Origin: Micromonospora coriariae
Lineage (GTDB): Bacteria; Actinomycetota; Actinomycetes; Mycobacteriales; Micromonosporaceae
Assembly: GCF_900091455.1 (NCBI RefSeq)
Contig: NZ_LT607412.1
Coordinates: 1,674,001-1,738,000, forward strand
Direction of reading: 5' to 3'
DNA: 64,000 bases
A program made the position numbers and the translations under genes. Numbering within the stretch: the first letter of the stretch is position 1; every line of letters begins with the position of its first letter. The notes below the pieces were generated by a model, which saw only the letters and a program-made list of their open reading frames with translations, was not told the origin of the DNA and searched no databases. Of the stretch, positions 1 through 6,763 are shown piece by piece.

Positions 1-18
1 GGGGAGATCGGACCGCGT

Positions 19-525
19 TCAGCGGTGGTCGGCCACGTACGACTGCGGGTCCTTGTCCCGGAAGGGCAGGTCACGCCCGTTCTTGTGCTCGCCGTAGAAG
101 GTCAGCCAGCGGTGGCCCAGCTCGGCGCGCAGCTCACTGCTGGCATGCCGGCGGAAGTCGGGCAGGGCCTCGTCCTCCTCCTCGGCCAGGTGCTCGCTGT
201 TCTCCCGGCGGGCCGTGCCGACCGCCGCCCACCAGCGTTCCGAGCCGACCGGGTGCAGCTTGGATTCGGCGATGGCGTCCCGGATCTTGTTGTGGTCGCC
301 GATCGCGTCGGCGGTCTCGTCCTCGCCGTCGTCGCCGTGCTTGACCAGGTGCGGGTAGAGGATCGCCTCCTCGGCCTCGGCGTGGATGTCCAGGTGCAGG
401 GCGAGTGCGTCCCAGATCGCCAACAGTTCCTGCTCGTCGCGGGCATCGTCCAGGCGGGCGAAACCGCGCCGGAAGGCGGCGTGGTCGTCCAGGATCAGTG
501 CGGTGATTTCGTCCACTGTGCTCAC
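19..525 (-). CDS. hemerythrin HHE domain protein
   Basis: This 168-residue soluble protein is an all-helical hemerythrin-type HHE protein, a family that binds a di-iron centre and senses or buffers O2, NO or peroxide. The visible ligand candidates are the His of DDHAAF near residue 15, the HAEAEE segment near residue 48, a GDHNKI His and the EHLAEEEDE segment. The start is GTG at 525, which overlaps the stop of the upstream aldo-keto reductase gene in a GTGA junction, so the two are probably translationally coupled. The metal load and signal are inferred from the family, not seen. Confidence 0.85.
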   Translation of the reverse strand: MSTVDEITALILDDHAAFRRGFARLDDARDEQELLAIWDALALHLDIHAEAEEAILYPHLVKHGDDGEDETADAIGDHNKIRDAIAESKLHPVGSERWWAAVGTARRENSEHLAEEEDEALPDFRRHASSELRAELGHRWLTFYGEHKNGRDLPFRDKDPQSYVADHR

Positions 526-1502
526 TTTCCCGTCAGGCCGGTGAACCGGGCGCGCAGCATGCGGGGCATCGCGGCGAGGCCGGTGACCGGGCGGAACCGT
601 TTGGCGGCCTCGACCAGCGCGGCGTACTCGTCGTCGGTAAGGTCGATGTCCGCGGCGGCGGCGTTGCGTTCCATCTGCTCCACTCCGGACGCGCCGGGGA
701 TGGCCAGCACGTTCGGGTGGCGCAGCACGTAGGCCAGCGCGATCTGGCTGGGGGTGGCGTCGTGCGCGTCGGCGACCTGGCGCAACGTGTCGATCAGGGC
801 GGTGCCCCGCTCCAGGTTCTCCGGCAGGAAGTACGGGTTGGCCCGCCGGACAGCGCCGGTCGGCGGGTTTCCCGCGTCGTACCGGCCGGAGAGGAAGCCC
901 TGGGCCAGCGGGCTGTACGCGATGACCACCCGGCCGGCCTCCCGGGCGTACGGCAGCAGGTCATGCTCGGGCGCGCGGTCCAGCATGCTGTAGCGGACCT
1001 GGTTGCTGAGCACCCGCCGGCCGAGCGCCGCCTCGGCGACCTGCCAGCGGCGCAACCCGTAGTTGCTCACCCCGACCTCGCCGACCAGCCCAATGTCCTG
1101 CAGGACCCGCATGCCGCGCATGGTGCTGTGGTCGGCGACGAGCGGGTTGGGTTGGTGCACCTGGTAGAGGTCGATGCTGGTGACGCCGAGCCGGGCCGCC
1201 GAGGCGACCGCCCGCTGCTGCACCACCGCGGCCACCGGCAGCACCGGCAGGATCTTGCTGGCGATCACCACCTTTGGCCGGTCGTCGCCGAGGGCCGCGC
1301 CGAGGATCCGTTCGCTGCGCCCGAAGCCGTAGATCTCCGCGCTGTCGAAGACCGTCACGCCCAACTCGACGGCCCGCCGCACGATCTGCGCCGCCTGCCG
1401 CTCGAAGTCCGGGCCGTACCCCCACTCCCGGGAGCCGAACTGCCAGGTACCCAACCCGATCTTGGAAAGCGGTTTGGGGGTGTCGAGCGCAATGAAACGC
1501 AT
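522..1502 (-). CDS. aldo/keto reductase
   Basis: This gene encodes a 326-residue NADPH-dependent aldo/keto reductase with a TIM-barrel fold. The N-terminal GLGTWQFGSREWGYG strand, the FDSAEIYGFGRSE segment carrying the catalytic Asp/Tyr, the ILPVLP/VHQPNP strands and the YSPLAQGFLSGRY cofactor segment are all visible. I chose the ATG at 1502 (MRFIALDTP) because family alignment begins there; a longer in-frame reading to 1574 only adds unconserved residues. It is the first gene of a two-gene unit with the hemerythrin. The substrate cannot be read from the sequence. Confidence 0.88.
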   Translation of the reverse strand: MRFIALDTPKPLSKIGLGTWQFGSREWGYGPDFERQAAQIVRRAVELGVTVFDSAEIYGFGRSERILGAALGDDRPKVVIASKILPVLPVAAVVQQRAVASAARLGVTSIDLYQVHQPNPLVADHSTMRGMRVLQDIGLVGEVGVSNYGLRRWQVAEAALGRRVLSNQVRYSMLDRAPEHDLLPYAREAGRVVIAYSPLAQGFLSGRYDAGNPPTGAVRRANPYFLPENLERGTALIDTLRQVADAHDATPSQIALAYVLRHPNVLAIPGASGVEQMERNAAAADIDLTDDEYAALVEAAKRFRPVTGLAAMPRMLRARFTGLTGK

Positions 1503-1572
1503 GGTGCCGAAACTACCCCGATGTCCCGGTTCACACGCCCGATCCCCGGCACGGTGGGCCGGAGTTACCCTC

Positions 1573-2568
1573 ATGATCGTGACCTATCTCGCCGCGGATG
1601 ACCGCTACGACACAATGACCTACCGGCGCAGCGGACGCAGTGGCCTGCGGCTGCCCGCCGTCTCCCTCGGCCTGTGGCACAACTTCGGCCCGGACCGCCC
1701 GTTTGAGCGGCAGCGCGACATCGTCCGGCGCGCCTTCGACCTGGGTGTCACCCACTTCGACCTGGCCAACAACTACGGCCCGCCGCCCGGTGCCGCCGAG
1801 GAGAACTTCGGCCGGATGCTCGCCACCGACCTGAAGCCGTACCGGGACGAGCTGGTGATCTCCAGCAAGGCCGGCTACCTGATGTGGCCCGGCCCGTACG
1901 GTGAGTGGGGCTCGCGCAAGTACCTGATCTCCTCGCTGGACCAGTCGCTGAGCCGGATGGGGCTCGACTACGTCGACATCTTCTACTCGCACCGGTTCGA
2001 CCCGGACACCCCGCTGGAGGAGACGATGGGCGCGCTCGACGCCATCGTCCGCTCCGGCAAGGCCCTCTACGTGGGCATCTCGAACTACAACTCCGAGCAG
2101 ACCGCTCGGGCCGCCGCGATCCTCGGCGAGCTGGGCACGCCGCTGCTGATCAACCAGCCGTCGTACTCGATGCTCAACCGGTGGACGGAGGCCGACGGCC
2201 TGCTCGACACGCTGGAGCAGGTCGGGGCCGGCTGCATCGCGTACAGCCCGCTGGCCCAGGGTCTGCTGACCGACCGCTACCTGGGCGGCATCCCGGCCGA
2301 CTCCCGGGTGCGCACCAGCGTCTTTCTCAACGAGAGCGACCTCAGCGAGGAGAAGATGGCCACCATCCGGGGGCTGGGGGCGGTTGCCGAGCGGCGCGGC
2401 CAGTCACTGGCCCAGCTCGCGCTGGCCTGGGCGCTGCGCGACCCGCGGATGACCAGCCTGATCATCGGGGCGAGCAGCGTCGGGCAGCTGGAGACGAACA
2501 TCGCCGCGCTGGACAATCTCGACTTCAGCGCCGAGGAGCTGGCCGAGATCGACCGGCACCTGGCCTGA
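1573..2568 (+). CDS. aldo/keto reductase, YghZ/Kv-beta-like
   Basis: This 331-residue aldo/keto reductase belongs to the YghZ (L-glyceraldehyde 3-phosphate reductase) type, judged by the SLGLWHNFG start, the FDLANNYGPPPGAAEENFG active-site segment, SSKAGYLMWPGPYGEWGSRKY and the SYSMLNRW and AYSPLAQGLLTDRYL blocks. That group detoxifies aldehydes and methylglyoxal in enteric bacteria. The start is ATG 1573, preceded by GGAG at 1561; a second in-frame ATG lies at 1615. It is transcribed divergently from the other aldo/keto reductase, with only about 70 bp between the starts. The exact substrate is unknown. Confidence 0.88.
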   Translation: MIVTYLAADDRYDTMTYRRSGRSGLRLPAVSLGLWHNFGPDRPFERQRDIVRRAFDLGVTHFDLANNYGPPPGAAEENFGRMLATDLKPYRDELVISSKAGYLMWPGPYGEWGSRKYLISSLDQSLSRMGLDYVDIFYSHRFDPDTPLEETMGALDAIVRSGKALYVGISNYNSEQTARAAAILGELGTPLLINQPSYSMLNRWTEADGLLDTLEQVGAGCIAYSPLAQGLLTDRYLGGIPADSRVRTSVFLNESDLSEEKMATIRGLGAVAERRGQSLAQLALAWALRDPRMTSLIIGASSVGQLETNIAALDNLDFSAEELAEIDRHLA

Positions 2569-2597
2569 GCAACCGCCGGGTCGAGGGCGGGCCCGGG

Positions 2598-3527
2598 TCA
2601 CCAGATCCGGCGCCGCCCGGCCCGGTGGTTGCGCACCCCGCACTGCCGACCGACCGGCACGGCACCGGTGCGGCGCAGCCGACCCGCGCCGACCAGCAGC
2701 GCGATGAGCAGCACGGCGGCGGCACCGGCCAGCACCGGCCACCGGCCTCGGAGGTCGGTCACCGACGCCACGGGCACGCCCGGGTCGGCCGCCGCCGCGA
2801 CCGCCGGCTCGGTGGCGGCCGGCCGGCTCGCGGCGGTACGCGGCACCACCGGTGCCCCCTTCGTCGCGGCGGCCGGTTTCGGGGTGCCCGTCGCCGTGCC
2901 ACCACGCGCCGCGCGGAACACCACGTCCGAGCAGGAGTAGTAGGTGTCGGGCGTGTTGGAGTTCTGCCAGATCGTGTAGATCAGGTGTCGACCGTTCCGG
3001 CCCGCCGGCAGCCGGCCCGGCAGCTGGTACGCCCCGGCCCGCACCGGCGGGTCGGTCACCGTCAGAAACGGGCGCGACTCCAGATCAGCCCAGGTCAGCG
3101 GTGCGCGCGGGTCGTAGCCGGGCCCTGTGACATAGAGCCGGAAGGTGCCCCGGTGCTCGATTGTGGTCCGGTACCGGAAGGTGAACCGGGCGCCGGCGGT
3201 CAGCTCGGTGCTCGGCCAGTCGCTCCGGGGCAGGTCCAGCCCCCGGTACGCGGAGAGTCCCCCGCTGCACAGCTCACCGTCCGGGATCTTCTCGCGGTCC
3301 CGGCCGTTGATCGCGGCGACCCGGACGTTGTCCCACTCGCGCACCGCCGCACCCGCCTCGACCGCGGCCCGGCAGGCGCTGGTGGCCGCGGACCGGCCCT
3401 CGGGTCCGCAGGCCGCGGCCCGGCTGATCGGGCTGGTCGGGGCGCCGTGCGCGGCGGCGGGCGCGGCGCTGAACGGCACGGCCGCGACGGCGACCAGCAC
3501 GGCGGCGAGCACTCGGCGCACGCTCAT
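2598..3527 (-). CDS. AA10 lytic polysaccharide monooxygenase, membrane-anchored
   Basis: This 309-residue protein is a copper lytic polysaccharide monooxygenase of family AA10, which cleaves chitin or cellulose oxidatively. A Sec signal peptide ends at PAAA, leaving His27 as the mature N-terminus; His27 and His125 (IEHRGTF) would form the copper histidine brace and Phe204 (SDVVF) the axial position. After the catalytic domain comes an Ala/Pro/Thr-rich linker (about 210-258) and a single membrane segment (about 263-281) followed by a basic tail. Most AA10 enzymes are freely secreted, so the anchor is unusual. Its start abuts the left end of the TnpB element, and no good ribosome binding site is visible upstream of the ATG. 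Confidence 0.85.
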   Translation of the reverse strand: MSVRRVLAAVLVAVAAVPFSAAPAAAHGAPTSPISRAAACGPEGRSAATSACRAAVEAGAAVREWDNVRVAAINGRDREKIPDGELCSGGLSAYRGLDLPRSDWPSTELTAGARFTFRYRTTIEHRGTFRLYVTGPGYDPRAPLTWADLESRPFLTVTDPPVRAGAYQLPGRLPAGRNGRHLIYTIWQNSNTPDTYYSCSDVVFRAARGGTATGTPKPAAATKGAPVVPRTAASRPAATEPAVAAAADPGVPVASVTDLRGRWPVLAGAAAVLLIALLVGAGRLRRTGAVPVGRQCGVRNHRAGRRRIW

Positions 3528-3640
3528 CGGTGTCGCGGCGTGGATACCCCTGCCTTCAGGCGGGGGAGGAAACGCCGCTTCCTCCCCTCAAGCGCAGAGT
3601 CATATAGGCAAATGCCAGAACGTGAAGCGTGGGTGAGGTG

Positions 3641-4741
3641 GTGAAGCGAGCGTACAAGTACCGCTTCTATCCGACCCCGCCGCAGGCTGAACAGTTGAAC
3701 CGCACCTTCGGATGCGTGCGTAAGGTGTACAACCTGGCGCTGGATGCGCGCACCCGTGCGTGGGCGGTCGACCGGCAGCGCAGCACGTACGTGCAGTCGT
3801 CGGCGTGGCTGACTGAGTGGAAGCGCACCGAGGAGCTGGTGTTCCTCAATGAGGTCAGTTCCGTGCCGTTGCAGCAGGCGTTGCGGCACCTGCAAGCCGG
3901 GTTCGCCGCGTTCTGGAACAAGCGCGCCAGGTACCCGCGGTTCAAGTCCAAGCGCAAGTCTCGGGCGTCGGCGGAGTACACCCGATCGGCGTTTCGCTGC
4001 CGGGACGGGCAACTCACCCTGGCCAAGATGGACGCCCCGCTGACCATCGTGTGGTCCCGGCCCCTGCCCGACGGCGTCGAGCCGTCCACGGTCACGGTGT
4101 CCCGCGACCCGGCCGGTCGGTGGTTCGTGTCCCTGCTGGTCGAGGATCCCACCGTCACGCCGCTCCCGCCGGTCGACACGGCGGTAGGGGTGGACGCGGG
4201 CATCACCAGTTTGCTCACCCTGTCCACCGGGGAGAAGATCACCAACCCGCGGCACGAGCGCGCCGACCGGCGCAAACTGGCCAAAGCGCAACGCAACCTG
4301 TCCCGTAAGGCCAAGGACTCCGCCAACCAGGCCAAAGCCCGCCTTGCGGTGGCCCGCATCCATGCCCGCATCGCCGACCGGCGCCGCGATCACCTGCACA
4401 AGCTGTCGACTCGACTCGTCCGCGAGAACCAAACGGTCGTGATCGAAGACCTCAGCGTGCGCAACATGCTGCGCAACCACTCGCTGGCCCGCGCCATCTC
4501 CGACGCGGCGTGGACATACCTGCGCAGCATGATCGAGTACAAGGCCGCCTGGTACGGGCGGCAGGTTATCGCCGTCGACCGCTGGCATCCGAGCACGAAG
4601 ACCTGCTCGGCGTGCGGACGGATCAACACCGCCATGACCCTCGGCGTCCGCGCCTGGACGTGCCCCGGCTGCGATGCCGTGCACGACCGGGACGTCAACG
4701 CCGCCCGCAACATTCTCGCCGCCGGGCTGGCGGAGAGGTAA
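3641..4741 (+). CDS. tnpB: TnpB RNA-guided nuclease (IS605 OrfB family)
   Basis: This 366-residue protein is a TnpB, the family ancestral to Cas12. It opens with the family N-terminus KRAYKYRFYPTP. It keeps all RuvC residues: Asp185 in GVDAGI, Glu269 in VIEDL and Asp351 in HDRDVNAARN. A zinc ribbon is formed by Cys322, 325, 341 and 344 (CSACG, CPGC). Length is normal for the family and the frame is intact, so the nuclease is likely active. GTG at 3641 is chosen because the family starts there; GTG codons at 3629 and 3638 are alternatives. It would be guided by an RNA from the element's right end. Confidence 0.9.
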   Translation: MKRAYKYRFYPTPPQAEQLNRTFGCVRKVYNLALDARTRAWAVDRQRSTYVQSSAWLTEWKRTEELVFLNEVSSVPLQQALRHLQAGFAAFWNKRARYPRFKSKRKSRASAEYTRSAFRCRDGQLTLAKMDAPLTIVWSRPLPDGVEPSTVTVSRDPAGRWFVSLLVEDPTVTPLPPVDTAVGVDAGITSLLTLSTGEKITNPRHERADRRKLAKAQRNLSRKAKDSANQAKARLAVARIHARIADRRRDHLHKLSTRLVRENQTVVIEDLSVRNMLRNHSLARAISDAAWTYLRSMIEYKAAWYGRQVIAVDRWHPSTKTCSACGRINTAMTLGVRAWTCPGCDAVHDRDVNAARNILAAGLAER

Positions 4742-4864
4742 AACGCCTGTGGAGGGACGATAAGACCCGACCCGCGCAAGCGGTGAAGGCACGGCCCGGT
4801 GAAACAGGAACCCCCTCGGGTGACCGAGGGAATCCCCGCCCTTCACGGCGGTCGAAGATGTCAA
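4742..4864 (+). ncRNA. putative omega/right-end RNA of TnpB
   Basis: The 120 bases after tnpB lack a reading frame but contain two adjacent hairpins: CCCTCGG pairing with CCGAGGG (4813-4819/4824-4830) and CCGCC pairing with GGCGG (4836-4840/4847-4851). This matches the typical end of TnpB-associated omegaRNAs, where a GC stem and a short tail ending near TGTCAA precede the guide. The guide would begin at about 4865 in flanking DNA. The scaffold probably starts inside the 3' end of tnpB. RNA expression is inferred. Confidence 0.5.
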
Positions 4865-5002
4865 GGTGTGACCTCCCGCGCAGTGGTACGGGCGCGGGGC
4901 GGCAAAGGTTCGACGCCGGACGGCCGGGAATCGCGGCACCGGCCACGGCGTTCCGATACGCGGTACGGATCGAGGCCGAACCCCCAGGCCGAGGAGGCAG
5001 AC

Positions 5003-5125
5003 ATGAAGGTACGCACCTCGTTGCGCGCGCTCAAGCAGAAGCCGGGTTCGGTGGTGGTCCGCCGGCACGGCAAGGTGCTCGTGGTGAACCGCGCGAACCC
5101 GCAGTGGAAGAGCCGCCAGGGCTGA
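5003..5125 (+). CDS. rpmJ: ribosomal protein L36, zinc-independent paralogue
   Basis: This 40-residue protein is a type-B (YkgO-like) bacterial ribosomal protein bL36. It begins [11 protein letters not shown] and ends NPQWKSRQG, and it lacks the four-residue zinc ligand set (no Cys at all), so it is the C-minus form that replaces zinc-binding L36 when zinc is scarce. GAGGAGG just upstream fixes the ATG. In many bacteria this paralogue is repressed by Zur; I see no convincing Zur box in the 140 bases upstream, which are also flanking DNA of the TnpB element. A strong hairpin terminator follows at 5149. Confidence 0.9.
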   Translation: MKVRTSLRALKQKPGSVVVRRHGKVLVVNRANPQWKSRQG

Positions 5126-5148
5126 TCCCACTCCCAGACATACCGTCG

Positions 5149-5186
5149 AAAACGCCCTGACCGGACCATTTCCGGGCAGGGCGTTT
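5149..5186. terminator. hairpin terminator between convergent genes
   Basis: The arms AAACGCCCTG (5150-5159) and CAGGGCGTTT (5177-5186) form a perfect 10-bp stem, with an inner CCGG/CCGG extension. The run of A on one side and T on the other lets it act in both directions. It sits between L36 (plus) and the VOC protein (minus). Confidence 0.8.
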
Positions 5187-5214
5187 CACGTGCGCGGGCG
5201 GTACCGGCCTGGCC

Positions 5215-5556
5215 TCAGACGGGCTCACCGCCGAATCCGATCTCGTTGCCGTCCGGGTCACGGAAGGTGGCCTTGCGGACCCCGTTGTCGTAGGTCTCGC
5301 GCTCGGACGGCTCCAGGCCGCGCTCGGCGATCTGTGCGATGCGGGCGTCGAAATCGCTCACGAAGACGGTGTGCATGGCGTGCCCGGCATGTTCGGGCCG
5401 CACCTCGATGAAGACGTACCGGTGGTCGGCCAGTTCCCACACCGCCTCGATGTCGTTCGGCAGGAACGACGGTGGGGCGCCGAGGAGTCGCTCGTACCAG
5501 GCCGCCGCGGCGGCGCGGTCGCGGACGGGGATGCCCGCGAACAGGTCTACGGTCAT
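5215..5556 (-). CDS. VOC (glyoxalase/bleomycin-resistance) family protein
   Basis: This 113-residue protein contains one vicinal-oxygen-chelate domain: the MTVDLFAGIPVRDRAAAAAWYE opening strand-helix, a central HRYVFIEV strand, a HAMHTVFVSDFDARI second half and the closing FRDPDGNEIGF motif typical of glyoxalase folds. It is a single-domain protein that would dimerise. The substrate is unknown; relatives include dioxygenases, glyoxalase I and antibiotic-binding proteins. It lies between two near-identical terminators and is transcribed alone. Confidence 0.82.
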   Translation of the reverse strand: MTVDLFAGIPVRDRAAAAAWYERLLGAPPSFLPNDIEAVWELADHRYVFIEVRPEHAGHAMHTVFVSDFDARIAQIAERGLEPSERETYDNGVRKATFRDPDGNEIGFGGEPV

Positions 5557-5599
5557 GAGGCCATGCTAGGGGGCGCGGCCACAGAAGATCAGAAATGAC

Positions 5600-5640
5600 A
5601 AACGCCCTGGCGCGGGATCAGATCCCGGACCAGGGCGTTT
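5600..5640 (-). terminator. terminator of tRNA-Ala transcript
   Basis: A long hairpin with arms AAACGCCCTGG and CCAGGGCGTTT, plus an inner CGGGATC/GATCCCG extension, lies immediately 3' of tRNA-Ala on its strand. The outer ten bases of each arm are identical to those of the terminator at 5149-5186. Confidence 0.8.
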
Positions 5641-5647
5641 CGCAAGG

Positions 5648-5720
5648 TGGAGCCGAGGGGACTCGAACCCCTGACCCCCACACTGCCAGTGTGGTGCGCT
5701 ACCAGCTGCGCCACGGCCCC
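5648..5720 (-). tRNA. tRNA-Ala (anticodon GGC)
   Basis: Read on the minus strand, the 73 bases fold into a complete cloverleaf. The acceptor is GGGGCCG/CGGCTCC with the alanine-identity G3:U70 wobble, the D arm is GCGC/GCGC, the anticodon stem CCACA/TGTGG encloses loop CTGGCAG (anticodon GGC, reading GCC), and the T arm contains TTCGAGT. The discriminator base is A, and CCA is not encoded. GCC is a very frequent alanine codon in high-GC genomes, so this is an important tRNA. Confidence 0.97.
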
Positions 5721-5752
5721 TTGCTGTGTCCCGGTCGCCCGGGCACTGGGAA

Positions 5753-5780
5753 ACTATACACATCCCGACCGGCATGGTCA
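5753..5780 (-). promoter_or_regulatory. sigma-70-type promoter of tRNA-Ala
   Basis: On the minus strand TGACCA (5780-5775) and TATAGT (5758-5753) are spaced by 16 bases, a good housekeeping -35/-10 pair. Transcription would start about 25 bases before the mature tRNA 5' end at 5720. Confidence 0.6.
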
Positions 5781-5817
5781 TCTCGCGGGGTCCCCGCCGA
5801 CGCCACCCCCGGGCCGG

Positions 5818-6372
5818 TCAGTTGAGCGCCACGTCCGGCGGGAAATGGGCGACGGCGGCCATCATCCCGCCCTGCCGGCGCAGCACCATCGGCCACAGGT
5901 CGTCCGGCCGGTCGACGAAGGCGTCACCGGGCAGCGCGTCCAGCAGGAACCAGGAGCCGTCGGCGATCTCCTGCTCCAACTGGCCGCTGCCCCAGCCGGA
6001 GTAGCCGGCGAAGACCCGGATGCCGCCGATGCTCTCCCGCAGCCGCTCCGGGTCGACCGAGAGGTCGATCGTGCCGACCGCCCCGGATACCTGGTGGAAG
6101 CCCTTGACCCGGCGCAGCGGCTGGCGCATCCGCGCCAGGCAGATGGCCGAGTCGGGCTGCACCGGGCCGCCCTCGAAGAGCACCGCCGGGTGGCGGGCCA
6201 GGTCGTTCCAGTCGCCGAGCACGTCGGCGACCGGCACCTCGGTGGCCCGATTCAGCACCACGCCGAGCGCGCCGCCCGGCTCGTGGGCGACCAGCAGCAC
6301 CACCGTACGGTCGAAGTTCGGGTCCTTGAGGGCCGGAGTCGCGACCAGCAGCCGCCCGGTCATCGACTCCAT
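5818..6372 (-). CDS. YqgE/AlgH family protein
   Basis: This 184-residue protein is a YqgE/AlgH (UPF0301) member. The diagnostic opening TGRLLVATPALKDPNFDRTVVLL, the GALGVVLNRAT block, LFEGGPVQPDSAI and the FAGYSGWGSGQLEQEI segment are all present. The family is widespread but its biochemical role is unresolved; in pseudomonads AlgH influences alginate regulation. ATG 6372 (MESMTG) gives the usual family length; an upstream in-frame ATG would add about 15 residues. It stands alone downstream of a 391-base divergent region. Confidence 0.88.
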   Translation of the reverse strand: MESMTGRLLVATPALKDPNFDRTVVLLVAHEPGGALGVVLNRATEVPVADVLGDWNDLARHPAVLFEGGPVQPDSAICLARMRQPLRRVKGFHQVSGAVGTIDLSVDPERLRESIGGIRVFAGYSGWGSGQLEQEIADGSWFLLDALPGDAFVDRPDDLWPMVLRRQGGMMAAVAHFPPDVALN

Positions 6373-6763
6373 CGCCCGTCCGCCGATCGCCTGGCCCTCT
6401 CCCTGCATCCCACACACCCGTCAACCGTGAACCCGCGCCGGGGATCCGTCACCCACCGGATCCGCACGGTGCACCGGGATCATCCGTGCTGTCAACGCCA
6501 TGCCTGGCACCATAGCCTGCGTCCCGGGTGCTGGCTAAGGTCTGACCGGCGGGTGATCGGACAGTTGAGACGGAGGGCCGATCGGCACCGACTGCGGCGG
6601 CCGCGGCGATCGACGGCGTCGCGCTGCCCTCCTCGGGGTACGCCAGGGTGCGCCCGGTCACGACGCTCGGGAAACGCCCGAAAGGTCCGTCACATCCCGA
6701 TAGATTCGGCTGATCGAGAGGGCGGCGCGGTCGTCCCTGCGCGCGACACGGAGGCAGGTGGCG
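6373..6763. other. divergent intergenic region, 391 bp
   Basis: No gene is seen between yqgE and the decarboxylase gene. It must hold both divergent promoters. The only structure I notice is a perfect inverted repeat GGATCCG/CGGATCC at 6442-6448 and 6457-6463, a weak operator candidate near the yqgE side. Confidence 0.5.

Larger units (their letters stand above)
3535..4864 (+). mobile_element. IS605/IS1341-type element, TnpB only
   Basis: This segment looks like a single-gene IS200/IS605-superfamily element. Its left part holds two mutually exclusive hairpins (3547-3566 with a TTCA loop, and 3563-3571 pairing with 3579-3587). The tnpB gene follows, and the right part holds a GC hairpin pair (4813-4830 and 4836-4851) ending near the sequence GATGTCAAG. 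No tnpA Y1 transposase gene is present, so the copy is probably not self-mobilising. The exact ends are estimates, because this family makes no target duplication or terminal inverted repeats to fix them. Confidence 0.7.

Noticed and set aside
3524..5131. Long minus-strand open frame opposite tnpB
   Set aside because: It is antisense to an intact TnpB with all catalytic residues, shows no domain of its own and runs through the element's hairpins.
5648..5720. tRNA-Ala as an integration site
   Set aside because: No integrase gene, no direct repeat of the tRNA 3' end and no prophage-like genes are seen nearby.
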